From Tyto alba (taxonomy: Eukaryota > Chordata > Aves > Strigiformes > Tytonidae): a stretch of 64,000 bases of DNA. Under the pieces are notes generated by a model that saw nothing but the letters and a program-made list of their open reading frames with translations, searched no databases and had not been told where the DNA came from. The DNA lies in the NCBI RefSeq assembly GCF_018691265.1, contig NW_024881279.1:5113243-5177242 (forward strand), read 5' to 3'. Shown piece after piece: positions 33,739 through 46,561 of the stretch. Positions within the stretch are counted from its first letter, which is position 1; every line of letters begins with the position of its first letter. The position numbers were made by a program, and so were the translations under genes.

Positions 33739-36700
33739 GCAAAAAAGCAGTGGAAGAAAAGAGAAACCCCAACAAATGGAATTCTTTTGACAACACAGTG
33801 TTGAAGGAGTAAGTGAGATTTCTGGCAAAACCACTAGGACTCAGAAGACAAGCTGACTGCTGCAATATTTATTACTTTGCTTCCATGAAACCTCTGACAT
33901 CAAGGGCTTCCTTAGTGACTGATTTTTGTCAGAATAATGCTGCAGGAACTGGAAGTGACACATGATTTTTTTGGACATGAAGCCTGTGCATAATGGCATG
34001 AGAAAGAGGACATAAAAAAGTCTGCCCTGAAGCAGCTTAATGTGGCCCTGGAGAACAGAGCTGTTATCACTGCTTCCTGACATATTCACAGCAAGAGAAA
34101 CTGTTACCAAAAAATGGATCCTGAAGTCAGACCGTTCAGCCTGGGGAAGTTTTTCTATGGGTTGTGGTCCCTTATCACAGCCTCGTGGAGGTTGGGACTG
34201 GCAGGAGGAAATCAGGCTGAGGAACGTACCTCCAGAAATGAAATAGAAATTGGCTTTATTGTGTCAGGCCTATCACCTGCATTGCAATACTGCAATGCAC
34301 ATGCAGAAACAATGAATGGGTTGAGCTTCACACATGTTCCTGGGGCCTGACAGCTGCTGATGCAGAACACGGTATCTCTCTGCTTACTCTTCTGTAGTTC
34401 TGAGTGCAGGGCACGGACGGTAAAAGGACACTGTGATCTGCCTACAGTGTGGTGACTTTAGCTCTTCACAGAAACACAAAACAAAAGAAAAAATATTTTC
34501 AGACTAGCCATAGTATCATATAAGCTTGTGTGAAGCCAACTTTTCAAAGACTAGTTATTACCTAATTACTACAGATAATCTAGGATTATGTGTTTATAGA
34601 AAAATTGGGGAATAATTTAAGTGTAGACTAGTAGAAGAAATTTTCAAAGCAATTAATTGATTAAAATATTAACCACTCTTTTCTCAAATCCATAGGTTTT
34701 TGAGATGGTAGTCTCGGAGAAACCTGCAGCTTAGGGGAGATACTTGTTCTGCTTTCCTTCCCATCAGAAGGTTCCAGTTGAAAATCAGTCAGAGCTACAC
34801 TGCTCTGCAACAGAACTGGTATTTTTAAACCTAGAGGTCAGTGTGGCAGCAAGATGCTACAATCATCTCTGGATATCTCAGTATATTTCTCTGTGCTGTA
34901 CAAACACACCTTTCTGCTTTGATTGCATCTCATGCAGTGTAATCATGCTTGCTTTCAGTGGGGTTATTGTGAGGTGTATAGTTGGTATTTATATATTTTG
35001 GTGGAAAAAGGCAAAATCTTTTGAGACCCCAATCTGTGTATTTATTAAAATCAGATTTTGTTTTGACTTGCGCTAATATTGGCTGTACATTGAGATGTGG
35101 GCTTTATTCAAGGCATAAATCTGCCTGAATAAAAAAACAGAACAAAATGCTTTATATTTACTTATCTTGGAAGTGTAGAAGGTTACCTTCTGGAATGACA
35201 AATACAACTCTTGTTAGCATAGGGAACTACTGTCACTATTGGGCAATAAGTTACTCTGGAATGTGCTGCAACTCCTTTTGTCTTCTTTTTTTTACACAGA
35301 AAAGGAAAGAATAAGCAACTACTAACTCTTGAAATAACTGTATGTGTGAGGCCTTTAGTGGGAATTTATAATTCATACATTCTCAAAGAATGTGACAGGA
35401 TTTCCAAGTACTGAAATGGCAGACACTTAGAGATGCTGTAAATTAACCCACATGTGAATCCGCTGAGTCTGTAATTTCTGTCCATTGACTCATTTCAGTT
35501 GAATTGACAGGGCAGGATTTCTCCCTGGATCTTGGTGTGTTACGTACACCTGTCAAGCAGAAGCTTCAAGCCAGCCCTGGGGGAAAATCTTTAAAAGACA
35601 CCCCTGCAATACCAATGAACTCTCCATCCATTGGCAACCTGTTTCTTTAAAAGGATCATCGATTTAAGAACACACTGAGCAAACCACTGTGATTTTCACA
35701 GATGATGCTCTGGGGCAGAGTATGATAATACCCAGGTTTGGACCTGCACCTCTTCTTGCACACCCACAAGTAAGGGTAGATCTCAGTAGAAGTCAAAGGC
35801 CACTACCCTGTTGCAAAAGTGGTATGAAGAGAGGGCAAGGTCCCCTCGCCAGGCAGCGGCTGGCGTGTTTGCACCAGTTCATTGGCCTGAGGGAAGGGAT
35901 AAGCATGCTTCTGAAGGAAGTCTGGCTTTCAGTTACATAAAGCTCCAAGTCACTAAGATTTACAGTATAAGTGTTGCTGATATCTCATAGTCCATATAGC
36001 AATATTCTGGCCCCACTCCTTGGCTAAGACCTGGGCATACAGAGCGCATCTGTGAGCCCTGCTCCCCAGGGCTGCCATGAACAGCCTCCAGGTCGCTCCA
36101 AGTACCTGGTCCCCTGACTTCTTTCTCCCAAAGACCCCATTCGTGTCTGGCAACATTTCAGATGCGAACTTGCCTAACCCACAGCAGGGGATACTCCAGG
36201 GTTTCAGAGACTTTATTTTCTAACTGCTGCTCTGAATCAGGACGGCTTCTCCTGGGCATGGTTGTGAATCACAAGGGCACAGGGAGCTCATGCAAGAGGC
36301 TTGTGAGTTCAGCTGGGTCGAGGAGGGACCCTCTCCCCTCCTCCCAAGGTGTGGAGTCACTGGGTCTGCACATGTACCTCTCTAAATCCTGTCTGCCTGT
36401 TCAGGAATGTCGATACCAGCTCAGCCATGGGTTAATAAAGAAGACGAAGTGTTGCACTGCTCTTCAGGAAGAACATCTTAACCCCAGCAGGACTTTGCTG
36501 ACTGCTTTTATGCAAAACCTCTTGTTTGCTTTGTACAAGATGGGAGGATTTGGCTGACAGTTTAAACTGGGCTAAAATGTATCACTGATTTTTTTTTCTT
36601 TTTTTTTTTTTTTGTATATTTGCAGTATATTCGGGCTCATAAATTTACAAACTATTTTTAAAGGACTCCTTACAAAAATAAGCATATTTGGCCAGTTTAA

Positions 36701-39700
36701 ATTTGTTCTTAATAAGTGGAAAGATTTACTAAATCAGGTCTGATGTGATGACTTGGGAGGGATTATTCACCATTGATGCCAATATATTCCAGACATCCTG
36801 AAGAATTAAGCACTCTGGGTGTTGAAAGCAACCTGAATATCACCTAAAACTTGTGCTGAACGGAGCTCTTGTCTGCAAGGGATGAGAATCTCAGGAATCC
36901 AAGGGACTGCATGGTGGGTGAAGGCAGGCAAAAACTAACTTTGCATTTTTATGTGAGCTTTTCAGATGGTGATGTAGTCAAGCTCTGCAAAGAAATCTGT
37001 CCAATAAAGCTGTGAGGGAAAGCACAGCTTTGATAAATGGTGCGCTTCACAACTGCATTCCTACCAAGTGCTGCTGTCACTCACTAAGCAAATTTATCGT
37101 ACTTTATTCTAAAGTGAGTTGGATTCCAGGTGTTAGGAATTTTCCCCTGACCCTCTTATCCTGCTTGTGGTTTCACTTTTCTTTAAGGAAACAGATTTAA
37201 CCACTTATAAACAGAATTTGCTAACAGTTTTTAATGATGGTCTCTCAGATGGGAAAGGAATCCCAAGGAATTGCAGAGGCTCCCAATGGATCAGTGCATG
37301 AAGGTAGCACTGGCGTAAGTCAAAGCAGAGTCCTGGCAGGACAGCACAACCTGCGAGAAGGGATCCCCAGCGAGATCATTCAGACACTGCTGTGTTGAGA
37401 AAGAGTCAAAGTGAATGCCAGGCATTATTCCTCAGGATGAAGTATGGCCAAAGCTAGCGTTGGTGTAGGATGATTTTTCGTAAAACAGGAGGGTTCAATT
37501 CCATTTGATGTATCTGCCTGTGTAAGTTTGAGTGCTCTACAGAAAGCAGAGGTGTCAGCTTATCTCATGTCCATGTCTTGTCTCTGATCAGTTTTCCTAA
37601 GTGAGTATTTTCCCAGACCACAATCCACGGACAGCTGGCAAACAGCACGAAGCTTATTGTCCAGTCGTGCTGGCTTTCTTCCTCATGTCCACCTGTTATA
37701 ATGTAATATAAACTGTTAAGTACCTATTTAGAGGTGGTCTTGATATATTACTTTTGCTGTAATAGCTACAAGGACGTTATATTATTGTGAACGGAAAGAG
37801 AAAAAGTTCATTTAATCGCAAATGAATAGACTCAGCCAATGACAGAGCCTTGAAAATAGTTTTTAGACCCAGGGTGGATACAATTTTATTTTATTTGTCT
37901 TGGAAATAATTCTGTACATATGTAATTCTTTGTCTACGCATGAGCTTGTGTAGGTTTCCTGTTACTCTCTTTGGTTAAGTGGCATTGCCATTCCAGGCCA
38001 TGCATGGCCCTCACCATCAGAACAATGACACAAATCACACTGACCATTCAGTTCATCTGACTTGTGCTAAAGTCAAGATCAAAAGTTACTGACTTTTTGC
38101 TGGCAGTGTAAAGGTGCATGGATACACTTTTTACTATAGTCACTTGCATGTTTTACTAACGAGCAGGTGAAAGCCTACACTTCAGGAAGATATTGCAACT
38201 GCGGGAACCAGTCTTGGAAGACTAAAATACTTGTCTCCCATTAAATGAGTGGGTCATAATATGGAGCAGAAACGTGAGCTGGAGCATTTACTTGGACTCA
38301 TGACCAAGGCCACTCCAGTTGACTGCACCATGAACAAGCTACATGACAAGGCTGGGGTATCAAACATTTCCAAAAGTGTTGCTAGTGGTGTTGTTTCTTT
38401 TTTATTAACTACAGAAATCAGCAAGTCTGGAATGTGCCAGACTGAGGCCCAGATCTTTCTGTGATCTGTAGAAGGATGTTTGCTAAGAAGACTGTAGGAA
38501 GTTCCACTTGGAATGTTCTCTTGAATGACATACCTTGTGATCAAAGCACAAATTGCTAATCTAGTTTAACATCTTTCGTTCCACATTCATAAAAAGTGAG
38601 AACAGCTTGAGGTCTTACCCCAGGAAAGAAGTTCTTTATACCAAAAGCATGGATTTTTAAAAATTTTTTGTTGTTGTTAGTGTGTTTGTGGGGAGTAATT
38701 CAAAGATGTCCTGACTACAATGAATAAGAGCTAATTGCAAGATAAATACTTTGACATAATTTGTTTTATTTCTATTTTTCTCTATCAGATAGTTGCCTTT
38801 GAAACCAAGGCCTGGAAAGTTTCAGCTAGGGAAATGGTACCAATTCCAAGTCTGGAATCTCACTTCTGCTACACACACAGTTAGTTCCCCCTGTTCAAAG
38901 TTAGGGGATTTCCTGGGCTTTCCTACAGCTAAACACTAGCCAGGAAAATTGGGATCTGGATGCCCATTTGGATTATACACAGTCATTTTCGTAACTATAG
39001 AGCATACAAGGATGACAAGATCCCATTCCCAGTGTTCCCCACTGGTGATACAGCCCCATGGTGCGGAGTGGAAGACAGGCTGCCAGGGTCAGGACCTTTG
39101 TATTTAGATGGGTAGGGACTCCCCCTTTGGGAACGAAACACTTCAGAGAGCTTGGTCTGGCCATAATCCTTGGATCTTTCTCTCTCCTTAATCCTTGGAA
39201 CTTTCTCTCTCCTTCTCTTGCGAACATTAAGAATCTTTATTAGCTTTTCTTACAGGCCTAATTACTTTATTCTATGTTATTTCTTCATAAGAAGTTATTC
39301 AGGTTAGAAGATCTGATTCACATTTGTTCACTATATAAAGCATCTCAAAAGGAAGTAAATTGTACAGCTATTTTAAAGTCCCTGGTGGTAAGAGACAATC
39401 AGCCTCTTCCCTCTGCCCCAGTCCTTAAGTTTTCCTGCAACCACTTCACTGCAGGAAAAGGAATTGGCTAGATCCATATGAAGCAATTCTAAGGGGGAAA
39501 CCACACTCAGCTGAAAGATACATTTTAACCTCTAGGATATAGTTTCAACTTTCAAGATAACTATTCCTTTGAATGGCTCTAACTATAAATCCCAAAGTGC
39601 CCGCAAGCAGTTGGGTAAAAGCCAGAAATGCCAAGTCAGAAAGAAAATAATTGTTTTCAAATGGTGACAATCCTGCAAGGTCGGCAGAGAACAGAGGAAC

Positions 39701-40840
39701 TGTGTTGCTGAATGGAGATAGCCATGTAACTCAGGACTGTGAGTTCTGTACACAAAACAGAGCCTAACATCTCCACAGGGTGTTTAGCTGCTGCAAACGC
39801 AGAAGGGAACTGGTCTGCACTGGTCTAACTCACAGGGCAGAAATGATATTGAAAGAGAATCTAAAGACATTGGGTTTAGACAGAGTGTGCACTGCTAATG
39901 CTTTGGCTTGTTCTGTTTTTGTTTCCCAGAGGTGAAGAAATGACAGGTTTTGTATTTTTAAAATTATTGCAATGAAAATAATTTGACAGCTTGGTCTGGA
40001 GACTTCTGTGTCATTATGAAATGTTGTTTGAAATTGTGCAAGGCAGTACGATAATTATACAGTCAAGCATGTCTAAGGATAAATGATACTTCAAGTGGAG
40101 GCTGGGAATTTGCCACTGGTGTTGGTCTGGATTCCTTTGTACCCTGGACAGATGCCTTCACAGTGTGGGAGCACGCTGTGAGGGGTGCCGAAGCCTCAGG
40201 AACAGCATTGCTTTTGAAACTGCAGTTGCAAGTCATGTGGAATCAGCTTGAGGGAGCCTGGTGATTACTTTCTAAGGATATCTACATATAAAAGAAGTAT
40301 GCCTGGTGGTATAAATCAGCATAGCTCCGCTGACTGCAGCGTAGCTGCATCCATCTACTGCAGCTGAGGATCTGGACAAAGGTACTTAGGCAACACAGAG
40401 GACTGAAAACTACCAGAACACCTTTAAAGCTAATGTGCCAGCAAGCAAGAGAGGCATTCGGCTCTGTGGAGTAAACATCTTTCATCTGTGGTAGTTAAAG
40501 CAGAAAAGTGAACTTTAGATTCTCACAATTTTACTGCATCTGTTAAAGCAGTATTGGCTTTCAACAGTGAAATGAGTATTTGGGCCAAGTGTCTCTGCAG
40601 AATTTCGGGCACTCCATGAACAGATAAAATTTCAATTGCAGAAACAAGAGAAAGTACCAGACAGAAATGCACCACATATTACATTTAAGGAAAGACAGTG
40701 AAGCAGGCAGGTTATACCGTGGGAATAGGCAGCAGCTGGTGGCTGACCCTGGTGTTATGACTAAGTCACCGATGAGGCCACAAAAAATTAAGAAAATTAG
40801 TAAGTAAGGGAAGCCTGCCTTTAAGAAATCCAGAAGGGTT
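33739..40840. other. Unique noncoding sequence
   Basis: No gene recognised. An ATG-started 131-codon open frame at 36162-36557 (plus) has no recognisable domain. Interrupted T runs occupy 36589-36613. A 25-bp tandem duplication is listed separately. Confidence 0.5.
39164..39213. repeat. 25-bp tandem duplication, one mismatch
   Basis: The unit TAATCCTTGGATCTTTC... at 39164-39188 repeats at 39189-39213 with a single T to A change. Confidence 0.85.
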
Positions 40841-41101
40841 GGTCTGCGGGCTAGCAGCAGGGAACTGCTAAGATCTGGGCTTGGGCTCCAAGCCGGGTCC
40901 CTTGTTCCCAGGCAGACGGTGTTGGCAAGAGCCTCTATCACTCTCTGGTGGCCCCTCGGGCCAGAAAGAGGAGGTATGTTGGCAGCCCAGCGAGGGAACG
41001 GCAGCCAGCTCCCCTTGCCAGACATCAGGTTGCTACATTGGCGGTGAGAAAAAGGCTAGAGCAGGGCCCCTTCGATGCAGCAGGCATGGGGCTTGCAAGG
41101 A

Positions 41102-41291
41102 GACGCATGGAAAAGACCTGCGACCGTGCCATTGGGATACACGACCCGAGAAGCCCCGGCCAGGTGGGACTCACCAGTCAGACGCCTGCGCCGTCCTTCG
41201 GCGAGCAGTCCCGGGGGTCAGGCGCTGCCGGGCCGTCCTGGCTGGCGTGCGGCAGAGCTGGGCGCTGGCACGGCCTCGGGAGTGACTCATT
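41102..41291 (-). promoter_or_regulatory. Compact CpG-rich patch, possible promoter/first exon
   Basis: About 20 CpGs occur in 190 bp, the densest in the window, inside a GC-richer zone of about 40,840-41,510. On the minus strand a strong donor CTG|GTGAGT lies at 41175/41174, so a first exon would read leftward out of the patch. On the plus strand CAG|GTGGGA at 41163 is weaker. An AP-1 site (TGACTCA) lies at its right edge. Open frames overlap in four phases and are not evidence of protein. A GC-rich decayed repeat is possible. Confidence 0.35.
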
Positions 41292-44200
41292 CTCCCACCT
41301 GGCCAAAACTCTTTGGGGCGCAGCGTGGAGATTTCCTGAAGACATCTGTGCTTCAGCGGCTCCTGCTTCTGGAACAGGCTGCAGCTCTGGTTTCCCCATG
41401 CACAGGGCTCTCTGCATATGTCTTTTCTCTTTCCACTCCTGTTCTGTACAGGCCTCCTGCTCATCCTTTCACTTCATTAAAAGGGCCTCGGCCCCTCCTC
41501 CAGCATCTTAAAAGACAGTGCTGGGAAAGTCAGCGGTGACAGGAGTGACAGGCAGAACTGGAGGAACTACCGCACCCTTTTACATAAAGCCCCTGCAATT
41601 ACCTTATTTCTAGGTGGGAATCTCTCTCAGTGATTATCTGGCTCTTCTGATTTTCATCAGCTGGAGAGCTGCATCTTTGGGATTATCCTCTCAGCATCCT
41701 TGCCTACCCCTTAATGTCACAGGCTTTGGCCAGTTAGTCCAGTTATAGCTTCTCTCAATTCCAGCCTCATCCTCCTGCAAGAGTAACTCACAAATAAAGC
41801 AAAGTGGGAGTTGCCATGTTAATGTGCTTTCCTCGAGCCCTCAGGGAAAGGTCCTGAACATGATTTCTTCCGCTTGGATAGAAAGAGGAATTTCTGTTAG
41901 AGCCTCCATGAAATTACAGTCGTCTTTTTTTATGAAATGTAAAACAAAGTAAATATTACCTTAGAGTCTCTTATTCATGTTGCAATAAAACGAGACACTT
42001 CCTTGGAAATAACTTTTAAGACATGAGTCTTGTAATGTTCCTATTTATTGGAGTGGAGTTCACAGCTGACCTGAGGTCTGGAAGGTTTGGAAGCAATAGG
42101 CTATGTGAACTTCCAATTCTTTCTCTCCTTCTCCAGCACATGAGGTGCAAAACTGGTCAGTTATTCAGAGACTTCCCCACCCTTCGTAAGCTTGTGTGCT
42201 CATATATCTCTCATGGTACATAAAGAATGACATATTGCAGTGAATCTGCTGAGAATAGCTTGTAAAATACATCATTATATGAATCAGCCTCATTAGAAGT
42301 CTCCTTCTCTCATGATTTAAAACAGACACAGCACTTGCAGGAATGGAAACCAATGTGATTTTTTTCTCTCCTGCTGGCATGTTGTGCTCAACCAAATGTT
42401 GAAACAGAAGAAAATAATTCTCTGAACTCAAGGCCAAAAGTAGAAAGCAAGTACTGCATTACCCTGATGCCTCTCTGGCATAATTAAGGTCTTGGGTGTT
42501 TCCCTGGATATATGACTTTACAGCTTCATTAATAAAATATTATGTTGCTCTTCTAAACAGCACAAAGCTGCATTCTTTGCATACTCCAAATCCCCCTGAC
42601 TCAGGACCCTATAACACCTCACACTCAGCATCCTTAGCCATTCCAGGCTTTTCTCCCACAGCTGCTGTTGTGTTTATGAAGGGGATTATATGACATGGTG
42701 CCTGTGATAGCAGGAGACAAGGCTCGGTAGCCCAGGAGGCCTCTCTTGGTCCTATTTTATGCAAGGACTGGTGCACCAGGTGCCACGGCTGCATGACTCA
42801 GACCTTGTTCAATTTGCTTGTATGCTGTGCAACCACTTGCCAATGAACTCAATGAAGTTAGTGTTTTACCTTAGACAAGACTACAGCAGATGCAATCCAA
42901 ATGGCACACCACGGATCGCAGCAGCTCTGGGCTAGTAGCCATGTCATGCAGGACACATGGTAGAAAAGGCATGGCTCTTCGCTCCAAGGCAATGAAATAA
43001 ATTCTTTCATTCCCATCTGCTCTTGGCATACTGTAGAGCTCACTGACAAACTGCAGGTACAGCAACATTTTATTGTTTCTCTCTTGTCACTTCAGCATTG
43101 GAGAATGTAGTATTTTTTGCTATTATTTCTTTTAAACCATGCCAACACACACCCTCCACACCATGCTTTGGCTTACAAGCCTCTGGCTGCACTCTTCTGA
43201 ATCACACTGATTTTTTAATTAACTGTGGTAAGTACAATTACTCAGCTATCCTTGGTTGTTCTGGTCTCCTAATGCTGCCAGCCATTAACCCCTGATCTCT
43301 CCCTGGTTTGCTCTGCATTGTGGGTGTGTCACCAGAGAGTCTTGTTGGCTGAACAGACCAGTGAGGTATGTTTCTGTCTTCCACCCAAGATTTTGGACCA
43401 TAGACATCGCCAGGAGCCTTGTCACTACCAAGACATCATGCCTTTGCAGGCAAGCTGTATTTATCTTGAGCTTCCTTGTTTACTAGACTCTGACTTTTTC
43501 AGAAGGAGGTGGGAATGTGCAGTCTGGATGAATTTTACTCACAGAGGTAATAAGCAACTTCTGCTCGGCTCATGTAGGCTCCACAGAAAGCACCACAGGC
43601 TCTGCTTGTACCCACAGGATTAAGACACTGCCCTTATATCCTGCAGTATCCTCAGGCTGCTCTTGAACCTGCAGTGCCTTCAGTGGCTGAAAGCACAGTC
43701 ACATCAGTTGCCCTGGGTGCATCTGTTGGCTGGCTTTCAATACCAGGTTTAGTCGGACATCGTGGGCCTGCTAGGATGGTCAGAGGCTGCACAACATAAG
43801 CCACAGAGAAATGGGGCTGTGAATCCTGCAGCCACACCAGGAAAGGAAGGTCTTTAGTCTTTCCTGTGCTCTGGACATCTGCTATGTTTTTGTTGGTAGC
43901 AAATATTAATCCTTGATTTTCCTTCTGCCATAGTTTAGCTATTCTAGATAGTGATCAGTGGATGATGCCAAGGATTCAGCTTAGTTTAAAGATGAAGAAG
44001 TGTTTGCAAAAAATCCACATAGTCTTGTGCAACTGCACCTCACTCAGGTGGTGGCATTTCAAGGCACAGAACAAGCAAATTTCCTCTCTATTTCTAGACT
44101 TGATCATCCTTTCCCACACATTTGCCTTATTTGTCAGGATTTGGAGGAACTCTTCACAGTAATTCACATAAACTTTGTATCACTGCTGGTTTTGCCACTG

Positions 44201-46099
44201 ACAGAAGTGGGTTTACTCTTCTTTATCACTCACTTTGTTTATCAATAACTGTTTTACAAGACCTGTTGTGCTTTAGTAGTGATTTATGCCTTGGGACTGG
44301 GCATCCCTTGCAATGCAAGTCTTGCCTCTTGCCCCTTGGATTTGAGGGGGAGGGATCCGGTTCCCAAAGCTGGGATTTCACAGCTGTGGTCTGACTGGCT
44401 TCCTATCAGCACATACAAAAGAAGCGAGCACGCAGCAACAGCTAAATACCCACTTCAAACTTCAGACTTCTCAGCTGGAACAACTGTTGCGGTTTGAAGT
44501 TGTTTTGTTAACTTCTTTGGCTAATTGATAACATCTGCATCTCACCACCCTTCCTTGCTTCTCAAGCCACTTCCAGATAGATCAGATAGATAATACTGTG
44601 GCAGATCTCTGTTTCTGTATTAGTGATATATCGTTACGCTTTCAGAAAATTGTCTGAGAAATGGGGGGTGTCTTCAAATAATGCCTCCTTTATAAAGGTT
44701 TCATTCACACAGTTGCAGAAACAAGTCCAGAGACACTAATAAAACCTCATACTATTTATTTGGCATTTCTCTCGTGATCATGTTCAGATAAAAGAACTTT
44801 TTATTTCACACGTTTTTCTTCTGTTTTTCCCTACCACACTTTCTAAGTTTGAAATTTACATTTGGGTTTTAAAAGATGGAATTAGCTTTTATTTTTCATT
44901 AGTTTTCATTTTCTTTATATTACAATAGATGGATCGGGAACTGGTATACGTGATATTTTAGTAAATAAAATCCTTGTATTCAGAATCACTCTTGAAGTCT
45001 GGTAATACACAGTGACACCATATAGGTCCCATGGAGACATTATGGTTGTAATGGAAATATCATATATCTCATATCCCAGGTCTGATATATCAGCTCAGCA
45101 ATAAAAAGAAACAGGATATTTGCAACTATATTTTAACAGGGATTTTGCTGTTACCATGAGAACATGGATTACTTAGAAATTTTGGTGAGAAAACTCTTTA
45201 ATGGTTTCATCAATGTTTAATCCCAGGAGATTTCAATTCTTTCACCACTATTGAAATAGCTATTAATGCAGTGAAAATCAGAAACGTATGAGTGTGTTTC
45301 GTTGGTGTCTTGCGGTACATCTCAGACCTAGGTCTCAGTGCAGGTCAGATGGTCCCTTCTATCATGTTTCAGGATTCCCAAGACCAGATCTGGCTTATGC
45401 CTAGAGACACATGTCCACTATGAACTCCCCACAGCTTGACAGCTTTCCAGTTTTGGCTGGGGAGAGGTTCCCCCCTCCACCTCCCTCTTGCTGTTGGGAT
45501 GGCCAGTGCTGTTACCGAGCAAGGTCTGCAGGTCCTGTGATGTGCAGGGAACTGACGTAAGCCAAGTCTTGAAGGCTTGACGCTGTTCAGCCAGCCAGGA
45601 GAGCCTCATGAATTTCCTTGTAAAAGGAATTTCTTAGGATTCAGGGAGACTTGTGTTACATAATCCTTTGAAAACAATATTTGACACAGGATAGGGCTAT
45701 CCCCTTTACGAAGTCTCCAACAGAACCTGCAAGATGCTATGAACACTTATTGTTGCAATTCTTTTATTTTGTGCCATTTCAGCATCACTAGCATCTACAA
45801 AAGAGTTAGATAAAATCCCAAATGTGGATCTCTCATAACTTCACTTAATGTAAGATCAACACATTTGGTCTTAATCTGAGTGCCTGGACTGGGATGAGCT
45901 TTGTGGGGCTGCAATAAAATAAATATTTTCCTGCACTGAGAATGGCTCAGCAAAAGGTTCAATGTCAGGTCAGCACAGCGAGCTCTTTAACCACATTTTG
46001 CTAGACACGGACCATGCCTTTATCTAAGAAATTGTCACAGCTCCATAGCGGATGGTGGAGTGGAAGTGATTTAAACCATTCACATCTTGCTCATTTTAG
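41292..46099. other. Unique noncoding sequence
   Basis: No gene recognised. A donor TGTG|GTAAGT lies at 43227/43228 without a convincing acceptor. A short GATA-rich word cluster lies near 44,575-44,593. Confidence 0.5.
45324..45380 (+). repeat. Possible CR1 3' end remnant
   Basis: CAGGTCAGATGGTCCCTTCT, then ATCATGTTTCAGGATTC, resembles the CR1 ending 'gatgatctt...ggtcccttcca...attctatgattc'. It is short and diverged. Confidence 0.35.
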
Positions 46100-46306
46100 A
46101 TGTAGCATTTGAGGAAAGCCGGACAGTGGGTAGAGCCTCAGCTTCCAGAAATACATTTCCACCAGAAAAACTCAAAAAAAAAACCAAAACCCAAACCAAA
46201 AACCACCAAATGAGAAACTTTCTATGGAGTTCCCTTTTCTTCTCAAATTGGATTACTTACAGAAACAAAGGGAACAAGCAGCCTTGCTGCGGCAGACTAG
46301 TCCCAG
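46100..46306 (+). other. Candidate symmetric exon (69 codons, phase 1-1)
   Basis: The acceptor CATCTTGCTCATTTTAG ends at 46099. The donor CAG|GTGAGT at 46306/46307 is perfect. The 207 bp stay open in one frame, phase 1 at both ends. The peptide has a Lys/Thr/Gln-rich middle from a low-complexity AC tract (46171-46210) and a Cys-Cys near the end (NKQPCCGRLVP). A second acceptor (GGATTACTTACAG, ending 46262) would reduce it to a 44-bp exon ending at the same donor. Phase 1-1 exons are typical of extracellular modules, but no module is recognised and the low-complexity middle argues against coding. Confidence 0.28.
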
Positions 46307-46479
46307 GTGAGTAAGTGTGAGCTACTTAACAATTAGCAATATAGTGAGAGCTCTTTTAATTGTTTTTTCAAACAAACTTGAGCCACCTGTTCTGCCATTT
46401 TAATGCAGGAACCAGAGGAAATGTGATTCACAGGTGTATTGTAAAAGGGAAGGCAGAGATGCTTGGGAAGGAAACTTAC

Positions 46480-46561
46480 CTCTTTACTGCAGCATGAGAC
46501 AGAGCTTGAAAATGCAGGGACTGAGTATTTTGTGTCATTGCACAATTGGGGCAGAAGTAAC
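46480..46561 (-). other. Candidate exon, minus strand (82 bp)
   Basis: On the minus strand the acceptor AGCTCTTTTGATGCTCAG opens at 46561, and the donor GAG|GTAAGTTTCC closes at 46480. One frame is open throughout. It lies only about 170 bp from the plus-strand candidate 46100-46306 in convergent orientation; both cannot belong to one transcript. Confidence 0.25.

Noticed and set aside
40561..41539. Many overlapping open frames of 80-187 codons on both strands
   Set aside because: High GC lowers stop frequency in all phases; none has recognisable domain content. The CpG patch itself was kept as a possible promoter.
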